A DNA stretch of 64,000 bases. Source: Butyricimonas synergistica DSM 23225. Its GTDB lineage: Bacteria; Bacteroidota; Bacteroidia; Bacteroidales; Marinifilaceae. Below are positions 44,121 through 51,661 of the stretch, piece after piece. Within the stretch, counting starts at the first letter, position 1, and every line of letters begins with the position of its first letter. The translations under genes were made by a program, and so were the position numbers. The DNA lies in contig NZ_KB903359.1 of NCBI RefSeq assembly GCF_000379665.1, positions 159,998 to 223,997 of the forward strand. The letters are read 5' to 3'. The notes beneath the pieces are model-generated. The model did not search any database, was not told where the DNA came from, and saw only the letters and a list, made by a program, of their open reading frames with translations.

Positions 44121-44516
44121 TCATAACAAGAGTTCCTTTAGCGAGTAGATATAGAAACCTTGGCTATGACGAATGGTTAAATATTGAATAAAATGTTTTG
44201 TGTTTGCAAGGGATGCCAACTTGGGCGGTTTGTTTTTCAATTCGCTGGCGTGGTTCCGGAAATACACGTTCGTTTTCGTAGTTTTGTTCAACCCGAAACG
44301 CCGCCCGTGGGTTGTAGTGATCCCCTCGTCTGCTCCCAATTGATGAAAAAATCCGGGATGGGAGTGAAGGTCCGCGTGGTTTTCCGGGATGGAAAGTTGT
44401 TCGTTCGGGCTGTACATGGTAGTTTCTCCTTCGGTCATTGCCTCTCGCAGTCCGGTGACAATGAAGAATAAAGAAAAGAGAAAGATAGGTATGTATAGCA
44501 AAAACAGCCTTTTCAT
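44121..44516 (-). CDS. Small membrane-anchored protein of unknown function
   Basis: A 131-aa protein with an N-terminal helix (LFLLYIPIFLFSLFFIVTGL) that could anchor it or be a signal. The rest is hydrophilic and His-rich in the middle (ENHADLHSHPGFFHQLGADEGITTTHGRRFG), which hints at metal binding but matches no family I know. It has a minus-strand TACTTTTG box 21 bases before its ATG, supporting expression. It stands alone between dedA and the GrpB-type gene. Confidence 0.6.
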   Translation of the reverse strand: MKRLFLLYIPIFLFSLFFIVTGLREAMTEGETTMYSPNEQLSIPENHADLHSHPGFFHQLGADEGITTTHGRRFGLNKTTKTNVYFRNHASELKNKPPKLASLANTKHFIQYLTIRHSQGFYIYSLKELLL

Positions 44517-44536
44517 TACGATGTAATTTTCAGTCC

Positions 44537-44544
44537 CAAAAGTA
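44537..44544 (-). promoter_or_regulatory. Candidate -7 box for the 44121-44516 gene
   Basis: TACTTTTG on the minus strand fits TAnnTTTG and gives a leader of about 15 nt. No -33 element stands out. Confidence 0.4.
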
Positions 44545-44588
44545 ATATAATTTATTAAAACTATAAAGGCTTTTCTTTCTTTTCACGT

Positions 44589-45176
44589 TTAAAGCCTGTT
44601 CCCGTACTTTTCCCCCATTTCGTCGCGAGCCAAAGAGGTGGTGCGGCGGATAAAGTCCGTCTTGGCATTCGTGTAGGCATCTCGGTCGTGTTTGTACCTG
44701 ACGGCGTGTTGCTGTTTCAATTCACCGTAGGTTTTTGTTGCCGCCGGGTGGGTTAGCAGGTAATCCCTGAAATAGAGTTCGTCCCAGTCGCCCGGGTAGC
44801 GCACGTGCAGGTGGATGACTTGTCCCCGGAACCCTTGCGGCGTGTATCCTTTCATGAACATGAGGTGGGGAGCCGGTTTTGACGGCTGTTTGTCACAAAT
44901 ATACCCCGTGGCGACTAGTGTGGCGATAAGTTTTTGGGTGTCCGTGCCGGGACGGATTTCCAGTAAAATGTCTATCGTCGGTTTGGCAATCAGACCGGGC
45001 ACGGCAGTACTCCCGATGTGGTTGACGCGAGTAATGTTTTCTTGCCCGATGGTGTCGCGGATGAGTTTCTGTTCTTTCCGGTACTCTTCTTGCCATTTGT
45101 CTTGGTGTTCGCTCAACAGGATCGGGAATAGCGCCCAGCGTTCCTCGTCAGTCATGTCTTGAAGTGATTTAGTCAT
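44589..45176 (-). CDS. GrpB family protein (nucleotidyltransferase fold)
   Basis: A 195-aa member of the GrpB/UPF0157 family, related to minimal nucleotidyltransferases and often found with dephospho-CoA kinase genes, though not here. The signature NITRVNHIGSTAVPGLIAKPTIDILLEI contains the GSTAVPG motif and the paired acidic residues; later, HLHVRYPGDWDELYFRDYLLTHPAATKTYGELKQ is typical. Function is unproven. The likely start is the first ATG (MTKSLQDMTDEERWALFPILL). Monocistronic. Confidence 0.85.
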   Translation of the reverse strand: MTKSLQDMTDEERWALFPILLSEHQDKWQEEYRKEQKLIRDTIGQENITRVNHIGSTAVPGLIAKPTIDILLEIRPGTDTQKLIATLVATGYICDKQPSKPAPHLMFMKGYTPQGFRGQVIHLHVRYPGDWDELYFRDYLLTHPAATKTYGELKQQHAVRYKHDRDAYTNAKTDFIRRTTSLARDEMGEKYGNRL

Positions 45177-45325
45177 GGGGTTGTGTATATCTTTATTTGT
45201 CGTGTAAAAATAATGAAATAAGGGAAATGATACGTGGGGCGTGTTTTTCGTGTACGTTAAAAAAGTATATTTTTCGTAAAAACGTGGGCGAAGAGTGGGT
45301 GAACAGTAGGCGATGAGTGGGCAAT

Positions 45326-45365
45326 GCCGCCTAAAAGCCGCCTAAAAGCCACCTAAAAGTCGCCC
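45326..45365. repeat. 11-bp tandem repeat GCCGCCTAAAA
   Basis: Two exact copies, a third with one change (GCCACCTAAAA) and a partial fourth run head to tail. It lies upstream of the marC promoter and downstream of imperfect GTGGGCGA-type units. Confidence 0.7.
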
Positions 45366-45430
45366 GACAATATAGATAAAGTATTGTTTATTCCCCGTTC
45401 AAGGGTACGGAAATCTTGTTGGCAGATTTA

Positions 45431-45461
45431 ATTGATAAGTCCTTTTAATCGCGTACTTTTG
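45431..45461 (+). promoter_or_regulatory. Promoter of marC
   Basis: ATTG (45431-45434), 19-base spacer, TACTTTTG (45454-45461): a good fit to the Bacteroidetes promoter. The ATG follows 28 bases after the -7 box. Confidence 0.6.
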
Positions 45462-45488
45462 CGATAGAATAAGTAAAATACACAGGTC

Positions 45489-46103
45489 ATGACAGTAAAA
45501 ATGATATTAGGATGTATCGTGGCTCTTTTGGCGTTAGTAAACCCGGTACAGAAAGTATTAATAGTAACCTCTTTGCAGGAGAGATTCTCGTTGAAGGAAT
45601 TGCGCTATATTTCTATAAAGTCGACCATCACGGCTGCGGCGATCCTGATATTTTTCCTTTTCCTCGGGGAGATCACGTTTAACTATGTCTTCCATGTTGA
45701 GCTGTATTCTTTCCAGATTACTTGCGGTGCCGTGTTGATGTACAACGGGTTGTCCGGTCTGTTGAAGGGATTCTTCTTGAAAGTGGACGAGCATATCAAG
45801 TTGGCTGACCTGACCACCGTGCCTATTGCCATTCCCATGATAGCGGGACCCGCCACGATCACGGCTGCCGTTACTTTCCCCGTGCAGTACGGGAGGGAGA
45901 TTACCATCATATCCATATTGCTGGCGCTTGCCGTGAATCTTTTCTTTATGCTGCAAGCTCGCCGTATCGGAAACTTTCTGATTAAGTATAATTTCATGAA
46001 TCCCCTGATTCGCATTATCGGCTTAATCGTCGCCACGATCGGGTTGCAGATGATATTCGACGGGATCACCTTGTTTATAAAATCTTTGACTGCAGGAGTG
46101 TAG
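45489..46103 (+). CDS. MarC-family integral membrane protein
   Basis: A 204-aa, six-helix inner-membrane protein of the MarC/UPF0056 family. Seen here: ALVNPVQKVLIVTSLQERFS near the start, FQITCGAVLMYNGLSGLLKG, TVPIAIPMIAGPATITAAVTFPVQYG (the family PLA.PGPGAI-like core), and the last helix IIGLIVATIGLQMIFDGI. E. coli MarC was once tied to antibiotic resistance, but this is not supported by later work; function is open. Single gene with its own promoter and a strong downstream hairpin. Confidence 0.9.
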   Translation: MTVKMILGCIVALLALVNPVQKVLIVTSLQERFSLKELRYISIKSTITAAAILIFFLFLGEITFNYVFHVELYSFQITCGAVLMYNGLSGLLKGFFLKVDEHIKLADLTTVPIAIPMIAGPATITAAVTFPVQYGREITIISILLALAVNLFFMLQARRIGNFLIKYNFMNPLIRIIGLIVATIGLQMIFDGITLFIKSLTAGV

Positions 46104-46116
46104 ATCGATGATGTGA

Positions 46117-46162
46117 TTTAGTGATTGCCGATTCCTTAATCATAGAATCGGCAATCACTAAA
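46117..46162. repeat. Family A repeat: perfect 18-bp inverted repeat after marC
   Basis: TTTAGTGATTGCCGATTC (46117-46134) and GAATCGGCAATCACTAAA (46145-46162) form an 18-bp perfect stem with a 10-nt loop. This is the most complete copy of the family seen in the window. It lies between convergent genes marC and the 1004-aa lipoprotein and can terminate both. Only a short T-run (TTTATT) follows. Confidence 0.75.
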
Positions 46163-46192
46163 TTTATTCGCTTTAAATTTTAGACTTTTAGT

Positions 46193-49100
46193 TTAGTTGG
46201 AGATTTCTGCCACGCAACGTACCGCTTGTGCAAAACCTTGGTATGAAACCCTGAAATTCATGGAATTGTACGCGGATTCGAATGACCAAGCACCGTAACG
46301 AACTCTCCGGTCATTCGGAGCTACGGTTAATTCACTTCTCGTGTATGCCGGACTAGCGCTGGCAGACCAATAATAGCCGGTACTGCCCGGACTTTCCAAC
46401 TTCCCGGTAATGTTATTTAGACGCCCGGTAGCGGGGAAGAAGATCGAAGCGTAAGTCGTGGGATTGAAATACAATACCCCTTGGTAGCCAACCTGACTGT
46501 TGTCTATCGATACGCCGTAATTGCCACTTGAAGGTTCTTTGATCGGTCGTCTGTCGAAGAATCCGTCCGAATAAAAAGTAAAGGTCGTGTTTCTCAACTG
46601 CTTGCGGGCGATACCACTTGTGCCGTAGGGATACGTTCCCGGACCGGTTTTCGTTCCCACCACGTTGTCGTACACGGTTTTATAATCCGCGCTTGAAGCG
46701 GCATTACCCGCGAAGGGTACATTAAATAAAGAAACCCTGAACTCGGAATATTCCACGTCTGTTAAATGATTTATACCGGGAGTACTGGCGGCGGGCAAAT
46801 AGTCATAATACCCGTTGTAAGATATTTGATTGGTATATCCATCGGTTGGACGGCGGTAGCCCGTGGGGCAAATCTCGAATGTATTTTTGTATACGGCTAT
46901 TCCGGTTGCCCCGTCCCACATGATGGGGAACTCGGGGTAATCCCACGGGAAGCCTGTTACAAGAAACGAGCGGCTCGGGTTGAAGCCTCTCCGGTAATAA
47001 TTAGTCATACCGGTTATCGTGCCGTTTAAATCGACAGCCCATTGGAAAAGTGCTCCTGCTTGCGACGGGAAATCGACAAAGCGAGCTCCCTTGATACCCA
47101 CGTTCTCGTAATCCGGATCTGTGTACCCGGATAACTTGGTCGTGGTTAGGTTATAAGGCGCAAACTTAGCCGCTTTTCGGCGTGTATTCGATGAGGTAAG
47201 GCGCATATCCGACCGGACTTGTGCCGTAATATCCGTGTTGCCGTTCCATCCGTTGTGCACGACATCCGGAATGGGATCGGTGGACGTGTATATGTACGCG
47301 GGTGCTTCGCCTTGGCGGACGTAAATCCTCATGGTGGTTTGCCAGCCTCCGGGATAATATGTCAGATCGACATACCCGAACTTGGGTGTGGAAGTTTCAC
47401 TGGGCACGTAATTGGCGCTCTCCTTGACGCCGATGCGGAAATAGATGCGCCCGTTGATATTCTTGATTTCTTTACCATCTTTCTCTACCCTGTATTGATT
47501 AGGGATCACTTGATAGTGTTCGGCATCTCCGGGGTATTCGGTGCCGACCGCGGGGTCGAAACTAGGCGTGGCACTTACTACAAGCCAATCTTGAAAGGCA
47601 TCGGGAATCTTTACTGACCACGGACGATCCACGGCGTGTTGCCCGGTGATGATGCGTTCGCCTTTCTGGTCGTGCTTGAAGAATACGGCGTTAAATAACC
47701 CGTGCTGGTTTGCCGTGGGGTTATGCACGAACCGTAATCCGGTCTGCGTTACCGTGACAGTGATCGTTCTTTGCAACGGTTTTTTGCCGTTAGCCTCTTC
47801 AGCCGACAGGATCAGCGTGTATTTGCCGCTCATGTTCTCGGTTCTGTCGTGCGGGGTACCCGAAATTCGGTTGGTGCCGTCAATCAGCAAGTCCATATAG
47901 CCGCTACCCGTGGTCGGGTCGAATTCAAACCGGTAAGGATTGGGGTTATTGGCGTCCACGGTCAGGCAGTTGAAAACCTCGTTGGTGGGACGTTCGGCTG
48001 CTTCTCCTTCTTTTTGCACGGTGGCAAGGACTTTGACTACCGGCATATTCGACCAGAAAGAGATTCTGACCCCGTTCTGGTCGGTCATCTTGACGTCGGT
48101 TTGCGACACGTTGAGTTTGCGGATACCCGCTATTTCCCATTCTTCCTCGATCCGGGTCCACGGCGCAGGCTTGATGTTCACTTCAAGCGGTTCCTGTATG
48201 TTCCCGATCAATTCGAGCCGGGCGTTGGCAGGCAGCCTGTAATCCGGGTCGGACAGAATTTTTAATTTGCACGACGGGCTATATTTGTTGATTAAATTCA
48301 CCGTGAAAACTACCGCATTTCCTTCAGCCGATTTGGTGGTGAAGAAACTGGAAGGTATGATTACTTTTTTTACTTTCACTGCCCACACGAAGCCATTTGC
48401 CTTGTCGGCTGCCGAGAGAAGGGTGGGGTCTACGTCGAAATAGTCGGCATTGTCCGCCATCGTGAACTTGCGTTCCACGCTTCTGGTTATAGCCGTTCCG
48501 TTGTATGTTTGGGTAGGATCGTCATATGCCCATGTTCCTGCGGGATGGTCACTGGGTAAGCCATGCACGAGCGGCACCCTGTCCGGGAGGTTCGTGAAAG
48601 CGATACCATCAAATTCACTGTTGTTGTCAACACCCCAGTCAATCTTTGATTTAAGCACGACATCGACACGGGCGGCAAGTCGCCGGAGTCCTATCGTTAG
48701 TTCCGAATTTATGTTGCCGCCGATCTCGAATTTCCCGTCGGTCAATATTTTTACCGCGTTATTTTCCGCGATCATCGGGATAATTTTGTCCGAGTTGAAA
48801 TATTCCGCCGGGAAGGAGATGGATTTTATTCCGTCGTAATCGGCAATGTTGTCGAGAATCGCCTTGATGCCCGTGTTAGGGGGCTCATTGGCTAAAAAGA
48901 TAAAGTTATACTCGCCTTGGTCGATAGGGTGGCGCAGCGTGTTCTCGGATAACGCGGAACCGTAGTACAGGACGTTGCTCTCGAGTGTCCCGTCCGTTTT
49001 GAACGCGATAATACGAAGTGTTTCGACTTTGCTGTCTATTCCGTCGCCCGGGAAGCTTCCCTCGTAACTACGGGAGTTGATACCTGAAAATGTTATAAAT

Positions 49101-49207
49101 CCTTCCTGTGTGTCATTTTGCAATTTTTCGTCAATACAAGACATGAATAACAAAACGATGGCAAAAAACGGCAAGCGTGAATAGTGTTTCAATCCGTTGA
49201 TAAGCAT
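46193..49207 (-). CDS. Large fimbrial tip/adhesin-like lipoprotein
   Basis: A 1004-aa lipoprotein (signal ending LLFMSC, Cys about residue 24). The N-terminal ~330 residues are fimbrillin-like: EGFITFSGINSRSYEGSFPGDGIDSKVETLRIIAFKTDGTLESNVLYYGSALSENTL, with LGLRRLAARVDVVLKSK-type sequence (here IGLRRLAARVDVVLKSK). A central part holds Ig-like strands. The C-terminal ~300 residues resemble the FISUMP/DUF1566-like sugar- or protein-binding fold (CPTGYRRPTDGYT, GYYWSASAS, NSMNFRVSYQGFAQAVRCVAE). This layout is typical of tip adhesins of type V pili (inference). It stands alone, far from the Mfa1-type operon. The AraC protein may not control it. Confidence 0.72.
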   Translation of the reverse strand: MLINGLKHYSRLPFFAIVLLFMSCIDEKLQNDTQEGFITFSGINSRSYEGSFPGDGIDSKVETLRIIAFKTDGTLESNVLYYGSALSENTLRHPIDQGEYNFIFLANEPPNTGIKAILDNIADYDGIKSISFPAEYFNSDKIIPMIAENNAVKILTDGKFEIGGNINSELTIGLRRLAARVDVVLKSKIDWGVDNNSEFDGIAFTNLPDRVPLVHGLPSDHPAGTWAYDDPTQTYNGTAITRSVERKFTMADNADYFDVDPTLLSAADKANGFVWAVKVKKVIIPSSFFTTKSAEGNAVVFTVNLINKYSPSCKLKILSDPDYRLPANARLELIGNIQEPLEVNIKPAPWTRIEEEWEIAGIRKLNVSQTDVKMTDQNGVRISFWSNMPVVKVLATVQKEGEAAERPTNEVFNCLTVDANNPNPYRFEFDPTTGSGYMDLLIDGTNRISGTPHDRTENMSGKYTLILSAEEANGKKPLQRTITVTVTQTGLRFVHNPTANQHGLFNAVFFKHDQKGERIITGQHAVDRPWSVKIPDAFQDWLVVSATPSFDPAVGTEYPGDAEHYQVIPNQYRVEKDGKEIKNINGRIYFRIGVKESANYVPSETSTPKFGYVDLTYYPGGWQTTMRIYVRQGEAPAYIYTSTDPIPDVVHNGWNGNTDITAQVRSDMRLTSSNTRRKAAKFAPYNLTTTKLSGYTDPDYENVGIKGARFVDFPSQAGALFQWAVDLNGTITGMTNYYRRGFNPSRSFLVTGFPWDYPEFPIMWDGATGIAVYKNTFEICPTGYRRPTDGYTNQISYNGYYDYLPAASTPGINHLTDVEYSEFRVSLFNVPFAGNAASSADYKTVYDNVVGTKTGPGTYPYGTSGIARKQLRNTTFTFYSDGFFDRRPIKEPSSGNYGVSIDNSQVGYQGVLYFNPTTYASIFFPATGRLNNITGKLESPGSTGYYWSASASPAYTRSELTVAPNDRRVRYGAWSFESAYNSMNFRVSYQGFAQAVRCVAEISN

Positions 49208-49776
49208 ATATACTCCTAATTTTTCATCCTACAATATTACCTCCCCGGGTATAGCATTCCCCCTCTCTGTTCTATGCTAAAAGACCCGTCCATCCATTTT
49301 TCCTGCATTCTCTTTTGCAGGTCGTGTTTCAGATGGTAAATATCATTAAATTAGCGTGAACAAAAAATTATAATTGTTTCTAATAGAAGTAGTCAAGCGG
49401 GTGAGATGAGACTAATAATAAAACCGGGATAAATAATTTCTTGAAAATAGATAAATCACTGGCTTTTGAGAGATGATTTTTTGTTATTCAGTGCGAATGA
49501 ATATTCATGTTTCGTTAAATGAAAAAATAGATAAAAGAAATACTTTACCAATTAACATCTTTGAGCAAGACAGAAACACACAGGGGTAATGCGACCGTAG
49601 TAAGTCCACGTGATTATTAATTTTGTCTTGTTGTCAAGAGGTACACCAAGAGTATTAGGTAGAAACCTAGGCTTGATAGTGCGCAAATAAACCTGTGATT
49701 TCTTTTTTTGTGTTGGACTTGCGAAAATTTGCATATGAAATAAAATACAGGCTTTCGGATCGAGTTGAACCTTGCA
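49208..49776. other. AT-rich gap at the left edge of the efflux module
   Basis: 569 bases with no convincing gene, between the adhesin-like gene and the LytTR regulator. A 60-codon minus-strand frame (49552-49734) lacks a ribosome-binding site or recognisable protein pattern. Base composition drops here from the adhesin gene's near 50% GC toward the AT-rich module. I found no integrase remnant and no copy of the tRNA-Ser 3' end. Confidence 0.5.
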
Positions 49777-50496
49777 CTAATGATTTTCTTCTATGTTATT
49801 CTGTAACATTATTCTCATAAAATCATCGGCATACGCCCGTCCTATTGGAATTTCAGCAAAATGACAACTCAATATTAAATTTCTTTTTGTGAAACTGATT
49901 ATTTTATGAAGCGAAACAATATATGATTTGTGTACCCTTATAAATTCTTTACGAGGAAGCATTTGGTTAATTTTTTTCAAATTCATTTGTGAAACAATAG
50001 GACGAGAATCGATCGTGTGTATTTTAATGTAATTATCCATAGCTTCTATATATTGTATATCCGCAATTCTGATTTTTACATTCTGATATTCTACTTTAAT
50101 CGTTATTTCCTTACTTGCAGAAAGTTTTTCTTGTACAAGTTTCTGCATTTGAAGCAAGTCTCTTACTTTCTGAACAGCTCTTTCAAAACGAGAAAAAGAG
50201 AATGGTTTATACAAATAATCAACCGCATTAAGTTCAAAGCCGTCCAATGCAAATTGGGCATAAGCTGTTGTAAAAATCAAATAAGTTCCCTTGGGCAAGG
50301 ATTTGGCAAGTTCAATTCCTGAAACTCCATTTATATCAATATCAAGAAACAGAATATCAGGATTGGTTTCGATGACATTATTTATTCCTGAGATTGGGTC
50401 GCTATATACCGACAATTCAATATTCCCTATACGTTTGCAATATTGGCTGATAATGGAAAGGGCAACCGGTTCGTCATCAATAGCAATACATCTCAT
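49777..50496 (-). CDS. LytTR-family response regulator
   Basis: A 239-aa response regulator. The receiver domain has the acidic pocket DDE (7-9), the phosphoacceptor D52 in ILFLDIDINGVSGIEL, and the Lys in YLYKPFSFSRF. The C-terminal LytTR DNA-binding domain begins near residue 145: ITIKVEYQNVKIRIADIQYIEAMDNYIKIHTID, then RKEFIRVHKSYIVSLHKI. It lies one base after the histidine kinase gene and is its clear partner. LytTR regulators bind two 9-10 bp direct repeats; a matching repeat lies between this operon and the efflux operon. Confidence 0.93.
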   Translation of the reverse strand: MRCIAIDDEPVALSIISQYCKRIGNIELSVYSDPISGINNVIETNPDILFLDIDINGVSGIELAKSLPKGTYLIFTTAYAQFALDGFELNAVDYLYKPFSFSRFERAVQKVRDLLQMQKLVQEKLSASKEITIKVEYQNVKIRIADIQYIEAMDNYIKIHTIDSRPIVSQMNLKKINQMLPRKEFIRVHKSYIVSLHKIISFTKRNLILSCHFAEIPIGRAYADDFMRIMLQNNIEENH

Positions 50497-50497
50497 A

Positions 50498-51502
50498 TTA
50501 TATCAAGTTTATGGTTAATGCCACTTTATGAATCTTCTCTGTTTTTACAATATTCAACGTGTAAGCACCCGAATAGAGCAAATCTAACCGCTTACGACAG
50601 TTACTAATTCCAATTCCCTCTTTCGGGGGCAATAGTTTTTTCTGTATTTGATTATAGGTCGCTAGTGAAAGAATGCCATTTTTCATCTGTATATCTATTG
50701 ATATAACACCATCTGAATAAGAGGATGTACCATACTTGAATGCATTTTCTATAAATGTTATTAATATCATAGGTGCTATTTCGATTGAAGCATCATCTTC
50801 GTTATGTGTAAAATATACTTTAGTGTGCTCGTTAAGTCGAAGAAGTTGTAAATCAATATATTTTGATATGTAGTTGATTTCTTCTCCAATTGATGTTTTA
50901 TCTTGTGTACTATTGGAATAGATATATCTCAACAATTCGGTAAACTTTAAAAAAGCGGATTCTGCTTTCTCGGATTGCGAAATCATTAAACCATAAATAG
51001 TATTCAATGTATTAAATAAAAAATGCGGATTGATTTGTGCCTTGTACAACGCTAGTTCTGCTTTGTTTTTTTCATGTTCTACAGCTTGGTGGGCTAAGGT
51101 ACGCTTGTGCAGCTCTATTAAAAAACCGATCATGAAGCTGAAACAGGTAATCATGAAAAAAATGAACCAGACGCTCAATCTGCGTATCCGGCCTATTGCT
51201 TTGTTGGCAAAAGGGTCTTCCAAAGGTGAAATGTCACGAGAGTAAAGGATAAAGCAATATGTGACAATAATCGTAAAACACACCCATAACAATGCTTGAA
51301 AAATTTGTTTCTTTCGAAACAACATTGGCGTGCAAATTCTTCGGTTAATAAAATAAATTCCATACAGCCATATTATAATCAGTACCACAAATAAAGGCTT
51401 ATCCGGAAACCAATATTCTACGGGCATAAACATAATCATTGCCGGAAGAAGAATAACACAGCAGGCAATATCAATGGCAATCAGTACTTTTTTATCAGTC
51501 AT
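50498..51502 (-). CDS. LytS/YehU-type sensor histidine kinase
   Basis: A 334-aa membrane kinase. Four N-terminal helices (IAIDIACCVILLPAMIMFM; LFVVLIIIWLYGIYFI; FQALLWVCFTIIVTYCFIL; LSVWFIFFMITCFSFMIGFL) are followed by a short coiled coil and the His_kinase domain: ALYKAQINPHFLFNTLNTIYGLMISQSEKAE, with the phosphorylated His in NPHFLFN. The ATPase domain shows MILITFIENAFKYG and GIGISNCRKRLDLLY. I start at 51502 (MTDKKVLIAID), which leaves room for a TAACTTTG promoter box at 51526; ATGs at 51523 and 51682 are alternatives. Pairs with the LytTR regulator. Confidence 0.9.
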   Translation of the reverse strand: MTDKKVLIAIDIACCVILLPAMIMFMPVEYWFPDKPLFVVLIIIWLYGIYFINRRICTPMLFRKKQIFQALLWVCFTIIVTYCFILYSRDISPLEDPFANKAIGRIRRLSVWFIFFMITCFSFMIGFLIELHKRTLAHQAVEHEKNKAELALYKAQINPHFLFNTLNTIYGLMISQSEKAESAFLKFTELLRYIYSNSTQDKTSIGEEINYISKYIDLQLLRLNEHTKVYFTHNEDDASIEIAPMILITFIENAFKYGTSSYSDGVISIDIQMKNGILSLATYNQIQKKLLPPKEGIGISNCRKRLDLLYSGAYTLNIVKTEKIHKVALTINLI

Positions 51503-51525
51503 AACGGTAACTATTGAATACATTG

Positions 51526-51533
51526 CAAAGTTA
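51526..51533 (-). promoter_or_regulatory. Candidate -7 box for the two-component operon
   Basis: TAACTTTG on the minus strand fits TAnnTTTG, 24 bases before the kinase ATG at 51502. No clear -33 box is seen, as expected if activation by a bound regulator is needed (inference). Confidence 0.45.
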
Positions 51534-51574
51534 CATAGATTTTGTGTGATAATTAAGTTCTTGACAGTCCGTTT

Positions 51575-51605
51575 ACAACGACATTGGTGTCGTTCACAAC
51601 GACAT
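51575..51605. promoter_or_regulatory. Likely LytTR regulator binding site (direct repeat)
   Basis: ACAACGACAT occurs at 51575-51584 and again at 51596-51605, a 10-bp exact direct repeat with a 21-bp period, so both copies face the same side of the helix. Known LytTR sites (for example AgrA) are 9-bp direct repeats separated by 12 bases, the same geometry. A TGTCGT inverted copy lies in the spacer, so ACGACA-TTGG-TGTCGT also forms a small palindrome. It lies between the divergent promoters, just upstream of the -33 box of the efflux operon. Confidence 0.6.
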
Positions 51606-51608
51606 GCT

Positions 51609-51638
51609 TTTGTAAAATATTGTCTCTCTTTATTTTTA
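51609..51638 (+). promoter_or_regulatory. Promoter of the second RND efflux operon
   Basis: TTTG (51609-51612), 18-base spacer, TATTTTTA (51631-51638), one base off TAnnTTTG. It starts 4 bases after the direct repeat, the position expected for a class II-like activator. Leader about 17-20 nt to the ATG at 51662. Confidence 0.5.
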
Positions 51639-51661
51639 CAGCAAATAAAATTCAAAAATTT

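Larger units (their letters stand above)
45177..45488. other. Gap with short tandem repeats upstream of marC
   Basis: 312 bases between divergent genes. It contains loose GTGGGCGAAGA/GTGGGTGAACA/GTAGGCGATGA units at 45284-45323, three exact or near copies of the 11-mer GCCGCCTAAAA at 45326-45358 plus a partial fourth (GTCGCC), and the marC promoter at 45431-45461. Confidence 0.6.

Noticed and set aside
45326-45365. CRISPR array
   Set aside because: The repeat unit is 11 bases with no spacers and no cas genes nearby; it is a plain tandem repeat.
49552-49734. A 60-codon minus-strand frame in the 49208-49776 gap
   Set aside because: It has no ribosome-binding site, no recognisable pattern and no partner. 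I could not support it as a gene or as a transposase remnant.
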